Source of the DNA: Corynespora cassiicola
Taxonomy: Eukaryota; Ascomycota; Dothideomycetes; Pleosporales; Corynesporascaceae
Assembly (NCBI GenBank): GCA_022059125.1
Contig: JAEUWY010000006.1
Span: forward strand, 3,596,001 to 3,660,000
DNA: 64,000 nucleotides
Direction: 5' to 3'
This document shows, piece after piece, positions 15,220 to 25,756 of this stretch. The translations under genes were made by a program, and so were the position numbers. The notes under the pieces are model-generated. The model had not been told where the DNA came from and did not search any database. It saw only the letters and a program-made list of their open reading frames with translations. Numbering within the stretch: position 1 is the stretch's first letter; the number at the start of each line of letters is the position of its first letter.

Positions 15220-16546
15220 TTGTTTTACGATTCAGCGAGCAGCATGAACTCATCTAATGATGAAGACGGAGCAAGGCGTTGGTACATGGATCAAGATGGT
15301 GCTTTGGTAGCTTTTCATTGGCGACCACCTGTTTTCTTTTGGGCACTTTCATTCGGGGGCATGCCGATTACTAGTATTTAGAGGCTGAGCGAGCCTGATT
15401 TCAGTAATACATTACATTCACTCTTCACGTTTGATGTCCCACCATGCCTGTGATGGAGGTGAGCTACTTGACGATAAGCCTTCGATCGTCGCTAGGCCTT
15501 GGATGCGATCAAGGATGTAGAGAAGCTGGGTTGCCGGCGGCCACAGGTTGCATGAGACGGCGCCGACATTGAAATGTCCGAGAAGATAAAGCTTAATGTC
15601 TCTCTTATCGTGAAATGCCTTACCAAGCTCATGTGGCTGCTGAAGGTAGTTCCCTGTGGGCCACGTGAATGTATGTCTGGCATTAGCCCGATCCTTTGAT
15701 GGTTGCTTGGTGTGGTATGGCCCAAAGCGGACGGGCCACATCCTTGTCTTGCAGGCATAGCCCACGCGACATATATGTATGGCTCCAATGCGTTACATGG
15801 GCCTCGCCTCGTCTCTACACCGCCTGAGCACACCAGCAGCCTATAGGGCAGGTCAAGTACGCTCGACACTCTGGTAGACACGTGATGGTAGGCTCGCACG
15901 AATAGCGCCAACTGGGCTTGGCGTCGATGCTGACTCAAAAGTGTTGAACTCCATTCTGAAGAGCCGCCTCGCGAAGGGATCGAACGCCCATCCACCGAGG
16001 GAGGGGAGGGGGGGATCGCCGCACACTGGAAAAAAAAGACCATTACGGCTGAGGTCCGATCTTCGCGAGCCAAGATAGATACTGGCCACATCAGCCGACC
16101 GTTCGTCACCGCTGGTCACCGCTGGCCACTGTCGGCCTCCCAGCGCGCTCTTTTTGGCCAGGAATAGAGTCGGGGGAGCATCCGGTCGGAATCCCAACCG
16201 TCGTTGAAGAGCGAGAGCCGCTGCTTTCCGCGCTCCCCCGCTCGACGTGCGTGGCTCTGGCCAGACACTCGCCGTGTTCTATCATCAGTTTTGGAATCCG
16301 GGGTCGCGATAGTGGGGTCCGCCCTCGGGTCGGTATTCCGAGAGAGGTTTAAATCGCCCGCCGTCATGACTAACCCCGGCCGCGAGCAATCATGGCAGCA
16401 TCAACGCGGCTTCGTTGAGCGTCGATGATTGCATATAAGGTCGGACCAATCCTGCAATCCATTACGTGTATGTGAGCACGAGGACACATCCTGCGTCCAA
16501 GGGAACCGCCAGGAAGAACCGCCAGGAACCTCGAGGAACCACCACA
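15220..16546. other. Intergenic, upstream of sarcosine-oxidase-like gene
   Basis: Contains the 3' region of the Rieske gene and the promoter of the next gene. Minus-strand frames of up to 205 codons overlap each other here but show no recognisable protein features and are not called. The frame of the downstream gene is open from 16466, so a longer N terminus is formally possible. Confidence 0.4.
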
Positions 16547-17966
16547 ATGGCCGCCGTCAAACCCTCTTATCTTATCATCGGTGCCGGCGTCTTCGGAGTC
16601 TCGACCGCATATCACCTGATCCGGAAGTACCCCGACGCATCCATCACCCTGGTCGATCGCGACGCCTTCGATGCAGACAGTCGCGTAGCCGCCTCGTGGG
16701 ACTGGAACAAGGTCGTGCGCGCCGACTACGACGACATCGACTACTGCCGCCTGGCCCTCGAGTCACAGGACGTCTTCAAGAACGACCCGCTGTTCAAGCC
16801 CTACTTCCACGAGACGGGTATCTTCTGGATCTGCCGTAGCGACTATGCCCAGGATGTCATCGACAACTACAAGAAACTCGGCCGCACTGCAGAGCTCTCG
16901 GCCGTTCCCATCGAGGAGGCCCGCAAGCTGTACGGCGGCATGTTCGATGACGCCGACTACACCGGCGTCAAGGAGGTTCTCGTGAACAAGACCAGCGGCT
17001 GGGGCGCTGCCGGTGACTGCTTGGTTGCCGTCACTCGCAAGGCCATTGAGCTGGGCGTCAAGTATGTCCAGGCCGATGTCACCACCCTGACCTTTGACGT
17101 CGACGGCAGCTGTTCAGGCATCAGGACGGCGGCTGGAAGGTACTACAGAGCCACCCACACCCTCCTGTGCACTGGTGCCTTTACCCCCAAGTTGCTGGAG
17201 TGGAGTGCCGAGACCAGCGGCAAGAACAGCTTGCGCGCCGGAGACAGGATCGTTGCTGGTGGTATCACTACCGGCATGGCACAGCTTGACGCTTCAAACT
17301 TCGACACATACGAGAAGATGCCAGTGGGTGTTCAGGGCTACACGGCCGCAACTGGTGAGTTCATCTTCTCTTCTACCATTGAGTGGTCAAAGCTAATCAG
17401 CAAACAGGTCCCTTCATTGGCAGCCTCCCCCCTACTCCTGACAAGGAGATCAAGTGGTGGGGCCAGAAGATCTTCACCAACTGGCAAGAAATTGCCCCAG
17501 GACGCCAGATCTCCATGCCTCCCCCAGAACCCGACTATGGCCAGTGGAAGGTCCCCAGGAAGCTCAAGGACGACATCGACTATGCCAACCACGTCTTCTA
17601 CGGCAAGAGGGGTACCAAGTGGCCCATGACCAAGTACCGCATTTGCTGGTAAGTTTCTGTCTTCCAACTCCACCTCCAGACCGTCACTGACATGCACAAA
17701 GGGATGCATTCACAACCAGCTCCGACTTCATCATCTCGCCACACGCCGCCGCAAAGGGACTCTTCGTTGCAACATGCGGCTCCTTCCACGGCTGGAAGTT
17801 CTTCCCCGTCCTCGGTAACTACGTCATCCAGATGCTCGAGGGCGACCTCTCCCCCGAGCTGACCCAGAAGTGGGCCTGGGATCGCGAGCGGCCAGATCCC
17901 GCCCTGAACCCCGACTGGCCCCGACACGACATGAAGGAGTTCCTCGACCGAACCTCGAAGTTGTAA
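16547..17966 (+). CDS. Sarcosine oxidase-like FAD-dependent amine oxidoreductase
   Basis: Three exons (16547-17354, 17408-17648, 17702-17966) with two 53-nt introns give 437 aa. The FAD-binding motif YLIIGAGVFG lies at residues 8-17. Cys349 in the RICW motif matches the cysteine that carries covalent flavin in monomeric sarcosine oxidases and fungal amadoriases; the second intron splits the adjacent Trp codon. The family oxidises N-methyl amino acids (sarcosine to glycine, formaldehyde and H2O2), pipecolate or fructosyl amino acids. Context with a dimethylglycine-type enzyme and a Rieske oxygenase favours sarcosine. The start MAAVKP was chosen over an in-frame Met 27 codons upstream because it places the FAD motif at the usual distance. 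The C terminus is a C-D-R-T-S-K-L-like end with partial resemblance to a PTS1 signal; peroxisomal location is possible but unproven. Confidence 0.88.
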
Positions 17967-18092
17967 ACTATGGCATTTATCTGGCGTCTAGCGTACTTAA
18001 TGAAGCCCCTTGTTATGAGTCCTTGCATCAACATTATCAATCAATCAATGAAAGTTTTAGACTGTTCTTTCCCAACTCGTTCGCTCTGCCTC

Positions 18093-19414
18093 TTACTTCT
18101 CCCGAATGTGAAACTTGAACATCTCGTTGCTGGGCACGCTGTCCTTTTCCCGCATCTTCTCCGCCGTCTTGACGCCCTCGACGGGTACCCTGTATTCGAT
18201 CTCACCCGCAAACTGCGCTGCCTGGTCCTTGGGCAGTGGGTGGGGGAACGGCAGATAATTTGGCATGAGCCCGAGCTGCGCCAACAACGTCCCTTGATCC
18301 CAGGAAATGTGCTCATGGTACAACCGATCCCCGCGGATATTCACCACAGCCGTGAACGGCACAACCGCCTTTTTGTGCGTGGGCGGAACGCCAGGAAGCC
18401 TGCAGCAGTCAGCACCCGCAACCCTCCCGAAGAAAAAAAAAAAGGTTAAGCTCAGAGCAGGGGGGAGGGCAGGACAACTGACATCCAATCCACGACCCGA
18501 TCATGCGTAAACCCATACAAAAACTCATCCACCACCCTATCCACCCCCACCGTCCTCGACAAAACCTCCAACTCGACATCCCCCGGATTCCCCCAGATGA
18601 AATGCCCCCGATAAAACTCGGTCAACTTCTCCCTCCCCACGCCCCCCGTCAGCGTCGGCCCGTGGTTCACGTACGGCTCCGAGACCATGGTGCTCATCGT
18701 CCACTCGACGCTGCGGTCCGTGAACTCGTAGTACGTGTGCTCGTCCCAGATGTGCTCGAGGTCGAAGAGGGGGGCGCCCACGTGCGATTTCAAAAAGGTG
18801 AGGGTGCGGGTGTGGCTCAGGGATTCGGTGGCGGGGTGGAAGGAGGGTTGGAAGGGGAGGGCGAAGGTGTGGGAGGGGGCGGTGGGGTAGGTGTATTCCA
18901 TCAATTTGGGGGTGCGGGAGGGCTTTGAGGAGGGAGGGCCGGCGAGGTGGCGGGAGAGGGGGATGGGGGAGTCGGGGTTAGGGGGGGAGGAGGAGGCGGT
19001 GGAGTAGGTTACTGCAACGGTGATGGAGGGGTTTGACGAGAGGTGTTGGGAGGCCAAAGTCCATGATTTTGGGTCGTAAGAGACGAGGCCTATCTGTTCG
19101 TGGTCGCATTTTTCGCAGGAGAGGATGGCGGCGCAGGCTTCCTGAAGGGTATTGGAGCTTTCTGCGTTGCTGAGGGCCGAGGCCTGGATCTCGACTACGA
19201 CGTATCCCTCTTCGGCCCATTTCATCAATGGGGAGGGAACACATCTTTCGATGCGCAGTTGGTCTTTGTGGTCGGGGACCAGAATGATGAGGCCTGGTCC
19301 GTGGCCTCGGCGTGAGAGAGGTAACAGTAGAGAAAGCCCGGGGCGTAATTCCTTGAGCTGAGGTTGCGGAAGTGGCGGAGCCGGTTTTGTAATGTCTCCA
19401 TAGAGGTTCGACAT
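18093..19414 (-). CDS. Carboxymethylenebutenolidase-like/SnoaL fusion protein
   Basis: Two exons (19414-18483, 18399-18093) around an 83-nt intron give 412 aa. The intron starts with GTCAGT and contains a long A/T homopolymer. Residues 1 to about 190 resemble the dienelactone-hydrolase-like half of fungal proteins annotated carboxymethylenebutenolidase (RPGLSLLLPLSRRGHGPGL), but I do not see a canonical nucleophile elbow with Cys or Ser, so this half may be inactive. Residues from about 200 on form a SnoaL/NTF2-like domain (FDLEHIWDEHTYYEF, then PYVNHGPTLTGG, then NIRGDRLYHEHISWDQ). The function is unknown. It converges with the sarcosine-oxidase-like gene (127 bp between stop codons) and diverges from the SDR gene. 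Confidence 0.85.
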
Positions 19415-19901
19415 GGTATACCGTCTATTTGGAAAGTTGTATCACGAAAGAGCAAAAATCAAAGCGGTAATAGTTGGATTGTGATGGCAGTTTGGCTGCG
19501 GGCAAAAGCGAGCTGTTCTGGTTTCACGACGTTGAATTTGATCGCCCCTTTCGGTATTACTTTCATCAAATTTAACCATAGGTGGCCTTCTATATCGAGC
19601 GACCCGTATCTCCGCCAGATCCGCTTTGGTGTTGATCCTGTTATCGCAGCGGGCCGCGACTCAATCGGGCCGGTGCATTATCCGCCACCATGACTCGGAT
19701 CCGACAATGAGGAAATTCGGAGGGGATAGCTCTAGGCCCCGCCGTACCGTAGATCACGGACGCCAGGTAGATCCTCTCTGTTGTTTAAAATTCCCAGCGT
19801 CGATCGAATCCTTTGACCCTCTTGGAACCACCCAAAACTCCACATCTCTTTCCCCACAACGATATCTTTTTTCCGTCATTTTTTGCTCTATACTCATCAA
19901 T
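19415..19901. promoter_or_regulatory. Divergent promoter region, SnoaL fusion / SDR
   Basis: A 487-bp gap between divergent starts that should contain both promoters. No specific operator could be recognised. Confidence 0.5.
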
Positions 19902-20780
19902 ATGTCAGACGCTGCAAGATTGGAAAATGTTCGACCGCTATTCAGCCTTCAAAATCGCAATTATATCGTCACGGGAGGGGCTCAGGGAATCGGATTTGCA
20001 TGCGCACGTGCAATTTGTGAGATGGGAGGCAATGTCGCCATTATGGACGTTCAAGACAAGCCTGTGCCAGAATACGACGACCTTGCAAAATTCGGCACCA
20101 AGACCCTGTACATAAAGACCGATGTGACAAAGCAAGAGAGTTTGACTTCGGCGTTCAATGAGGCTCTGGAGAAGTTGGGGTCCATCGATGGCTGTGTACC
20201 CGCTGCAGGAATTGCCATTGATAAGCCATTCGTCGAGCAGACCTGGGAGGAATTCAACAGGATACAGGAAATCAACGTAAGTCAAGGAGATTCAATCGTC
20301 ATCATGGGCTACGCTAATCATAAAAAGGTGAGAGGAACGTTCTTCATAGTGCAGCTTTGCACAAAACAGATGCAGAAGCAAGGAAATGGTGGCAGTTTCG
20401 TCCTGCTCGCCTCGCAATCTGCTCACATCGCGCTGCCGGGCTATCGCATGGCAGCATACAACGCATCCAAGGGCGGGATTCTGATGCTCGCAAAGGCCCT
20501 AGCCGTCGAGCTAGCCCCGCACAAGATCCGAGTCAATACCATCTCGCCGGGCTTCGTCGACTCGGAGATGACGCGGAACGTGAGGGCGGCCAAAAGCAAG
20601 CGCGAAGGCGATCAAATGTGGCTGGCTCCGCCCAACCAGCGGCTCAGTAACCAGAGCGACCTGACGGGCGCGGTTGTGTACCTGCTGAGCGATGCGGCAA
20701 GGCACACGACGGCGGCGGACATTCCGATAACTGGGGGGTTGCATGCAGGGACTATTGACGGTACTATCTCGTATGAGTGA
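19902..20780 (+). CDS. Short-chain dehydrogenase/reductase
   Basis: Two exons (19902-20276, 20328-20780) give 275 aa, the classical SDR length. The cofactor-binding motif TGGAQGIG lies at residues 24-31. The catalytic triad fits Ser156, Tyr169 and Lys173 (YNASK), and IRVNTISPGFVDSEM is the usual post-catalytic segment. The 51-nt intron has GTAAGT and AAAAAG ends with a GCTAAT branch-like site; because it is in frame and free of stops, an unspliced reading is also open, but removing it restores the conserved INVRGTFF junction. The family acts on polyols, sugars or secondary alcohols with NAD(P)H; the substrate is not predictable. It lies between the SnoaL fusion and a flavin monooxygenase. Confidence 0.9.
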   Translation: MSDAARLENVRPLFSLQNRNYIVTGGAQGIGFACARAICEMGGNVAIMDVQDKPVPEYDDLAKFGTKTLYIKTDVTKQESLTSAFNEALEKLGSIDGCVPAAGIAIDKPFVEQTWEEFNRIQEINVSQGDSIVIMGYANHKKVRGTFFIVQLCTKQMQKQGNGGSFVLLASQSAHIALPGYRMAAYNASKGGILMLAKALAVELAPHKIRVNTISPGFVDSEMTRNVRAAKSKREGDQMWLAPPNQRLSNQSDLTGAVVYLLSDAARHTTAADIPITGGLHAGTIDGTISYE

Positions 20781-21440
20781 CGGCCAGGCTCGTGATTTCT
20801 CCACTGCCGATTTTGCGGGGTACATGTTTAGACTTTGTTCATCAGCCAATGACATACATTTGGGCATTGCACGTCAAACTCTATCGTTAAAGAGGTTGCT
20901 TTTCATAGGGTGAAATCACCAAACGATTGACATTTGTTCCAGTCTTTCCTGCTCTTCCGAGCGTGCTCATTATGTCCAAGGATCCCAGTCGTCACGCAGA
21001 GACGCTCCGCTATCAAAATGTCGGCAAAGGCCCAATTTGCACGTTATCGGGCCATCGCCTCTAGCACGTTTCGTTTATCAGTCACCAGTATAGTTACGTG
21101 CGGGCCGCGTCCGGCGGTGTAGTAACCGCTATCTCTAAATCCCTCGCATCCGAAAGCGGCTCACGCATACCCCAGCTTGTCTCTATAGCTACTCGTGGCG
21201 CTAACCCACACTCTGGATAGTTATCGCGTCCCATATAACGCATCCAAAATGATTTAAGAATGGGTCTAACACACTCGTCGTATCCACATCAGTTTTTGTT
21301 TTCTTGAATAGAGTTGGTGCTACTTCTGTAGTTTTTACTTCCTTCCTTCGACCCCACCCATTACCCCTTTTTACTGCATCTCCACCCCAGCATACAAATC
21401 GAGATCCACCCCCCGAGCACTGCCGATTCCGTTTTCAGCC
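20781..21440. other. Intergenic, promoter of flavin monooxygenase
   Basis: 660 bp without a plausible frame. The last 100 bp are C/T-rich with CCACCCC-type runs, typical of fungal 5' leaders. Confidence 0.4.
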
Positions 21441-23185
21441 ATGGCGGAAGCATATGACACGATCGTGGTAGGTGCAGGTCAGTCATCGTCTAAGCAACAT
21501 CACCACATCACCAATGGGTCTGACGAATTGAAGGCTGGTTCGGCCTTGCCGCTGCCAAAACACGCATCCAGCTCCATCCCCACGAGAATGTCGCTGTATT
21601 CGAGTCTGCAGAGTCATGTGGCGGCACCTGGTCCAAGAATCGCCTCTACCCAGGCTTAAAGTCGAACAACATGGTGGACACATACGAATACCCCGACTTT
21701 CCCATGAGCGAAAGCAAATACGGCGTCGCCAAATTCAACCACATCCCCGGAGCCGTGCTGCACAGATATCTCACCGATTACGCCAAACACTTTGGCGTCT
21801 TTGAGCGAGTGCAATTCCACACCCAAGTCGACCTAGTCCACCAGCTCGACGATGAAAGTTGGCGCATCACCGTTTCCACGCCCAAGGGAGTGCGAGACGT
21901 AGTCTCGAAGCGGCTCATCGTCGCAACAGGCCTGACCTCCACGCCCAACATGCCTCACTACAAGAACGAAGCCGAGTTTGGAGCGCCACTCTTCCACGCC
22001 AAGGACTTTTGTCAAGAAGCCCAAAACCTGGGTCCCGTCAAGAACGCAGTCGTCGTCGGCGGAGCCAAGTCAGCCTTCGACGTCGCATATGCCATGGTCG
22101 AAGACGGCGCCACCGTCGACCTCGTGATCCGACACAACGGCCACGGCCCAGTGTGGATCGCGCCTAGGTTCGTCACGCCCTTCAAGAAGCGCCTCGATGC
22201 CCTGCTCAACATACGGTGGATGACTTGGATGGCGCCCTGCCCGTGGGGAGGCGAAGACGGATTCTCCTGGGCCCGCAATTTTCTCCACGGCACCGTCTTC
22301 GGAAGGATGTTTGTCGATTTTTTCTGGAAGATGCTCAGCGGGGACGTGATTGCCGCCAATGGGTACGACAGCGATCCAGCGCTGCAGAAACTGAAGCCCT
22401 GGAACTCGGCATTTTGGATCGGCAGCGGCTTGAGTATTCTCAACTACAACACAGACTTATTCGCCCTTGTCAAAGAAGGCAAAATCCGCGTTCACATTAG
22501 CGACATCGATCACCTGGAACCCAAGAAGGTCGTGCTTCTCGACGGAACGGTCCTCGACGCTGATGTAATGGTCTGTTCGACAGGCTGGAAGAAAGAATCC
22601 TCCCTCAAGTTCTCCGGCCTCGGGGAAGAGAAATTCGACCTCGCGTACTCGGAAAAGGAAAAGGCAAAGCTCAACTACAAGACAGACGAAAAGGTCCTCT
22701 CCATGTTCCCTCGTCTCGCCAACCAACCAGAACTCCGCTTCGAGCCCAAGAAATCGGACCCGCTGCGCATGTACCGTTTCATCGTCCCGTCTACTTTTGT
22801 AGAGAAGCGGAATATCGCGTTCTCGGGTATGGTCTCGTGTGTGAGCACTGCCATGTGCGCCAACACCACCGCCCTGTGGATATCCGCCTTCTTCGATGGC
22901 AAGCTGCAGCGCATTGCCCAGACGAAGGAGGAGATCACCGATGAGGTCATGCTGCACACTCAGTGGGGGAAGTGGAGATATCCATGCGGATATGGTGCGA
23001 GTCTGCCTGATATGGTCTTCGAGGGCTTGCCATATTTTGATATGCTGCTGCGCGACATGGGGCTTGAGACGCACAGACATCGGGGGTGGTGGGCGGAGCT
23101 TACTTCTCCTTACTATCCGAGTGATTATGCCGGCCTTGTAGATGAGTGGGTGGCAAAACAGAATGGGACAGGAGCAAAAGTTTAA
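21441..23185 (+). CDS. Flavin-containing monooxygenase
   Basis: A very short first exon (21441-21477) and a long second exon (21534-23185) around a 56-nt intron give 562 aa. Splicing completes the FAD fingerprint VVGAGWFG (residues 9-16), because the intron splits the Gly13 codon. The following ESCGGTWSKNRLYPGL segment is typical of flavin monooxygenases, and a second Rossmann motif VVVGGAKSAFD around residues 186-195 fits NADPH binding. Residues CGGTW and the length agree with FMO-like enzymes that oxygenate N- or S-containing substrates, or carry out Baeyer-Villiger reactions. Placement beside amine-oxidising enzymes would suit an N-methyl amine substrate, but that is speculation. It converges with the metalloprotease gene. 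Confidence 0.9.
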
Positions 23186-23629
23186 ACATGCCGGTCGCTT
23201 GATGCATGGTAAACCCTGTAGTTTGTAAAGCAGGGGTTTCGGCGCCTTGGCCGTTGGTCGAAGATTATACTCCTTTTTCCTAACAAAGTTACATTTTGAT
23301 ATCTGATACAATACGATCTCCGAATGAACTGTAGTCATTATTGAAGTTGTCTCTAGTATAAAATCTGTTGCATACCCAATAGTTGATGAGATGCACTCGT
23401 TGGTGAGCTGTAGCAAGAACTCCAGCCGAATTTTCCTGGCACTCCATGCACCCGAAGAAATTCTTTCTCAATATGAGTATTTTAGTTCAATTGAATATAT
23501 AGTTTCTACAGTAAAATATGGACAAAGAAGTCGACATTGATCCCGGAAGTTGTACGGAGCACCATGTCCGAGCCTGTCGAGTGCAAACTCATCCGAGCTT
23601 TCGACAAGTCCCTTGCCCTAGGACAGCAT
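23186..23629. other. Convergent intergenic region
   Basis: A 444-bp gap between two stop codons facing each other. It probably holds only 3' untranslated sequence; it is AT-rich with no frame of note. Confidence 0.45.
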
Positions 23630-24667
23630 CTACCAACCGCGTTCAGCCTTGAGTTTCCTGTACCAGTCGCGGAGCATCCAGGCGTCAAACTCCGTGATTT
23701 CCATAGCGCTGCCAGCCATCATGATGAAGTTAGTCTGACCCTCAGGAACCCAGTCGTAGAAATCTGACCAAACGTTAGCACATCCCAAAGTTGTACCTGC
23801 AACCCAGCGCAAAAATTCCAACTTACCGAGAAGACCGAAACCGTGACCAATCTCGTGGAGCAAGATGTGAATGTTGTCGCTATCAACATTGTCGAGGAAG
23901 TAATCAGGACCCAACTCTTGTCCCCAGTTGTATCCATACCCTCCCATCTGTCCCTCAAGGCTCTCATCAAGCCACAGGCTAATGTCATACCGGCTCTCCT
24001 CCCCGCCGGGACACTGGCTCATATCGCCATCAAGGTGGGCACCGCGGTAGCATCCAACATCGCACTCGGGAACGCCATCCGCATCCGTTCCCGTGTACAC
24101 GTCGATGCCGCTGATATCCCCCTCGAGCACGCTCTTATCCTTGACCGCGTACCCGACGACCTTGACCTTCGCCTCGGTGACAGCGAAGCCTTCGAAGCCC
24201 GCCAGAACATCAACCCACTTCTGCAGCGAGCGCTGCAGAGCCGTGACGGTGGAGGCGCGCGCAGCCGCCGTGCTCTTGCCGTTGTGGTTCCAGCGCACGC
24301 AGTAGTTGATGCTGCCGTTGTTCGCGACCAGCTGGTCGGTGATCCAGTTCTTGTCCTGCAGACCCTGGGGGTTTTCCTTGAGGGTCTGCTTCCAGACCTG
24401 CGGGTTTTGCGGTTAGGTCTGGTGGGCTACCTTGCTGGTGGTACCGAAAGGGGGATGGCTTACCTGGTCGAGACCCGTGACCATGTCCGAGGGGGGGTCC
24501 CAGGTCGTGGCCTTGGGGATGGTGGCGCGCGAGGTTAGGTCCTTGTGTGCGAGGGGGTTGCGCTCTTCGAGGGAGCAGAAGCGGCGGTCGATGTGCTTAA
24601 TGGTAGGGTGTGCCAGCGCACCCATACCAAGGGCTGAGACGGCCAGAACAGATTCAATCTTGACCAT
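23630..24667 (-). CDS. Secreted HExxHxxGxxD zinc metalloprotease
   Basis: Three exons (24667-24464, 24397-23827, 23763-23630) with introns of 66 and 63 nt give 302 aa. A signal peptide is visible at residues 1-19 (MVKIESVLAVSALGMGALA), followed by a possible propeptide. The zinc site HEIGHGFGLLD spans residues 249-259 and fits the HExxHxxGxxD form: His249, His253 and Asp259 as ligands and Glu250 as the base. The second intron falls inside the Asp259 codon, so correct splicing completes the zinc site. A downstream MMAGS segment could serve as the Met-turn of a metzincin fold. Four Cys between residues about 180 and 197 suggest disulphides. It is likely an extracellular endopeptidase; substrate unknown. 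Confidence 0.87.
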
Positions 24668-25756
24668 GGTGAATGAATGAACGAGTGACTGAACGAGTGT
24701 ATACTACAGAAAATACGAAAAAAGAATGGAAGATGCAGATGTGCCCAGGAGTTCTTGCTGGGTAGACTTGCCTATTATACTATGGGATCGAGAATGCTCG
24801 AACCATCTTGTCTAATGTTGAATGCGGTCGCACGATGGCTCTTGGGTGATTGCGCGGCGAAATGGGCCCCGAAAAGCTTGATGCGGTATTAAGCGAAATA
24901 CGCGATGGAGACGAAGGGCAGATACTTTCATTTGCGGGGCAATGTGCTAGTTGGATGTAGCTAGAGGTTTTGATGAGATGAAACATCCGACAGGGGAGAC
25001 ACGAGAAATGAGCAGATGGGGGCACGTGCACCTGTTTCGACATCTTGTTGGCATTGTTCTAGCCTGTATTTCTCCGGCGTAAGTCGTATATGATCCCCAT
25101 ATATAGGAAGTGGGAAGCTTAGCGCGAGGAAAGCTTCCTAGTACCACTTCCAAGGTACCGTTAGTGACGGAAATAGGATGAGGAGATTACTGTAGTTAGT
25201 CTAGCTTCTCAAAACGTCCCTGCAAGTAGCATCTTTCTCCGCCAGCCCTTTTCTAGAGATCGGTTCCGAGGGAAGCATTGATTTAAGCTAATTGAATAAA
25301 TCCGACTCGGGCTCGGCATTTAAACCCGGTTGAACTTTGTATATCTTCCCTCGACTGCCTCTTAACCACGTCTCTGAGACGTCAGGTGAGCCAATTATGA
25401 AGTAGGCAGATTACTGGCTGGACCTCATATTTTGTCATGTGAGCTGATTACGAAGCAGAAGGGGTGTTGGCTGGTTGTTATATTTTCAATACAGCAAGAC
25501 AACCATGAGACCGGTGGAGAGATAATTAGCCGCTAATTCCAATTGGACAAGTTGATTGCAAAAGCAACACAGTATTAATCAATTGCATTCATTCAAATGG
25601 TTAGGCTGACTGTGAAGATAAAAGAGCATTGAGTTAATCATCTCCAATACAGTGAACGCGTTACAAAAACCCCGAAAGCATTGATCGGTCGTTATTATTA
25701 ATTCAATAGGAAAAGCTGACTCTGCAGCCAACAAAGCACTTTGTTACGGTGAACAC
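24668..25756. other. Intergenic, upstream of metalloprotease
   Basis: 1.1 kb without a plausible gene. The first part should be the metalloprotease promoter. The stretch from about 25,400 to 25,750 is richer in A/T and contains several similar CAATTGGA/AATTGCA-like words, but no defined repeat could be supported. Confidence 0.4.

Noticed and set aside
16466..16546. 27-residue N-terminal extension of the sarcosine-oxidase-like protein
   Set aside because: It is polar and repetitive, without targeting character, and the downstream Met puts the FAD motif at the usual position.
18503..18928. 141-codon plus-strand frame inside the SnoaL fusion gene
   Set aside because: Antisense shadow of a recognised coding exon.
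22457..23416. 319-codon minus-strand frame across the 3' half of the flavin monooxygenase
   Set aside because: Antisense to a well-supported gene; no recognisable motif.
23843..24538. 231-codon plus-strand frame across the metalloprotease
   Set aside because: Opposes a gene with a signal peptide, zinc motif and consistent introns.
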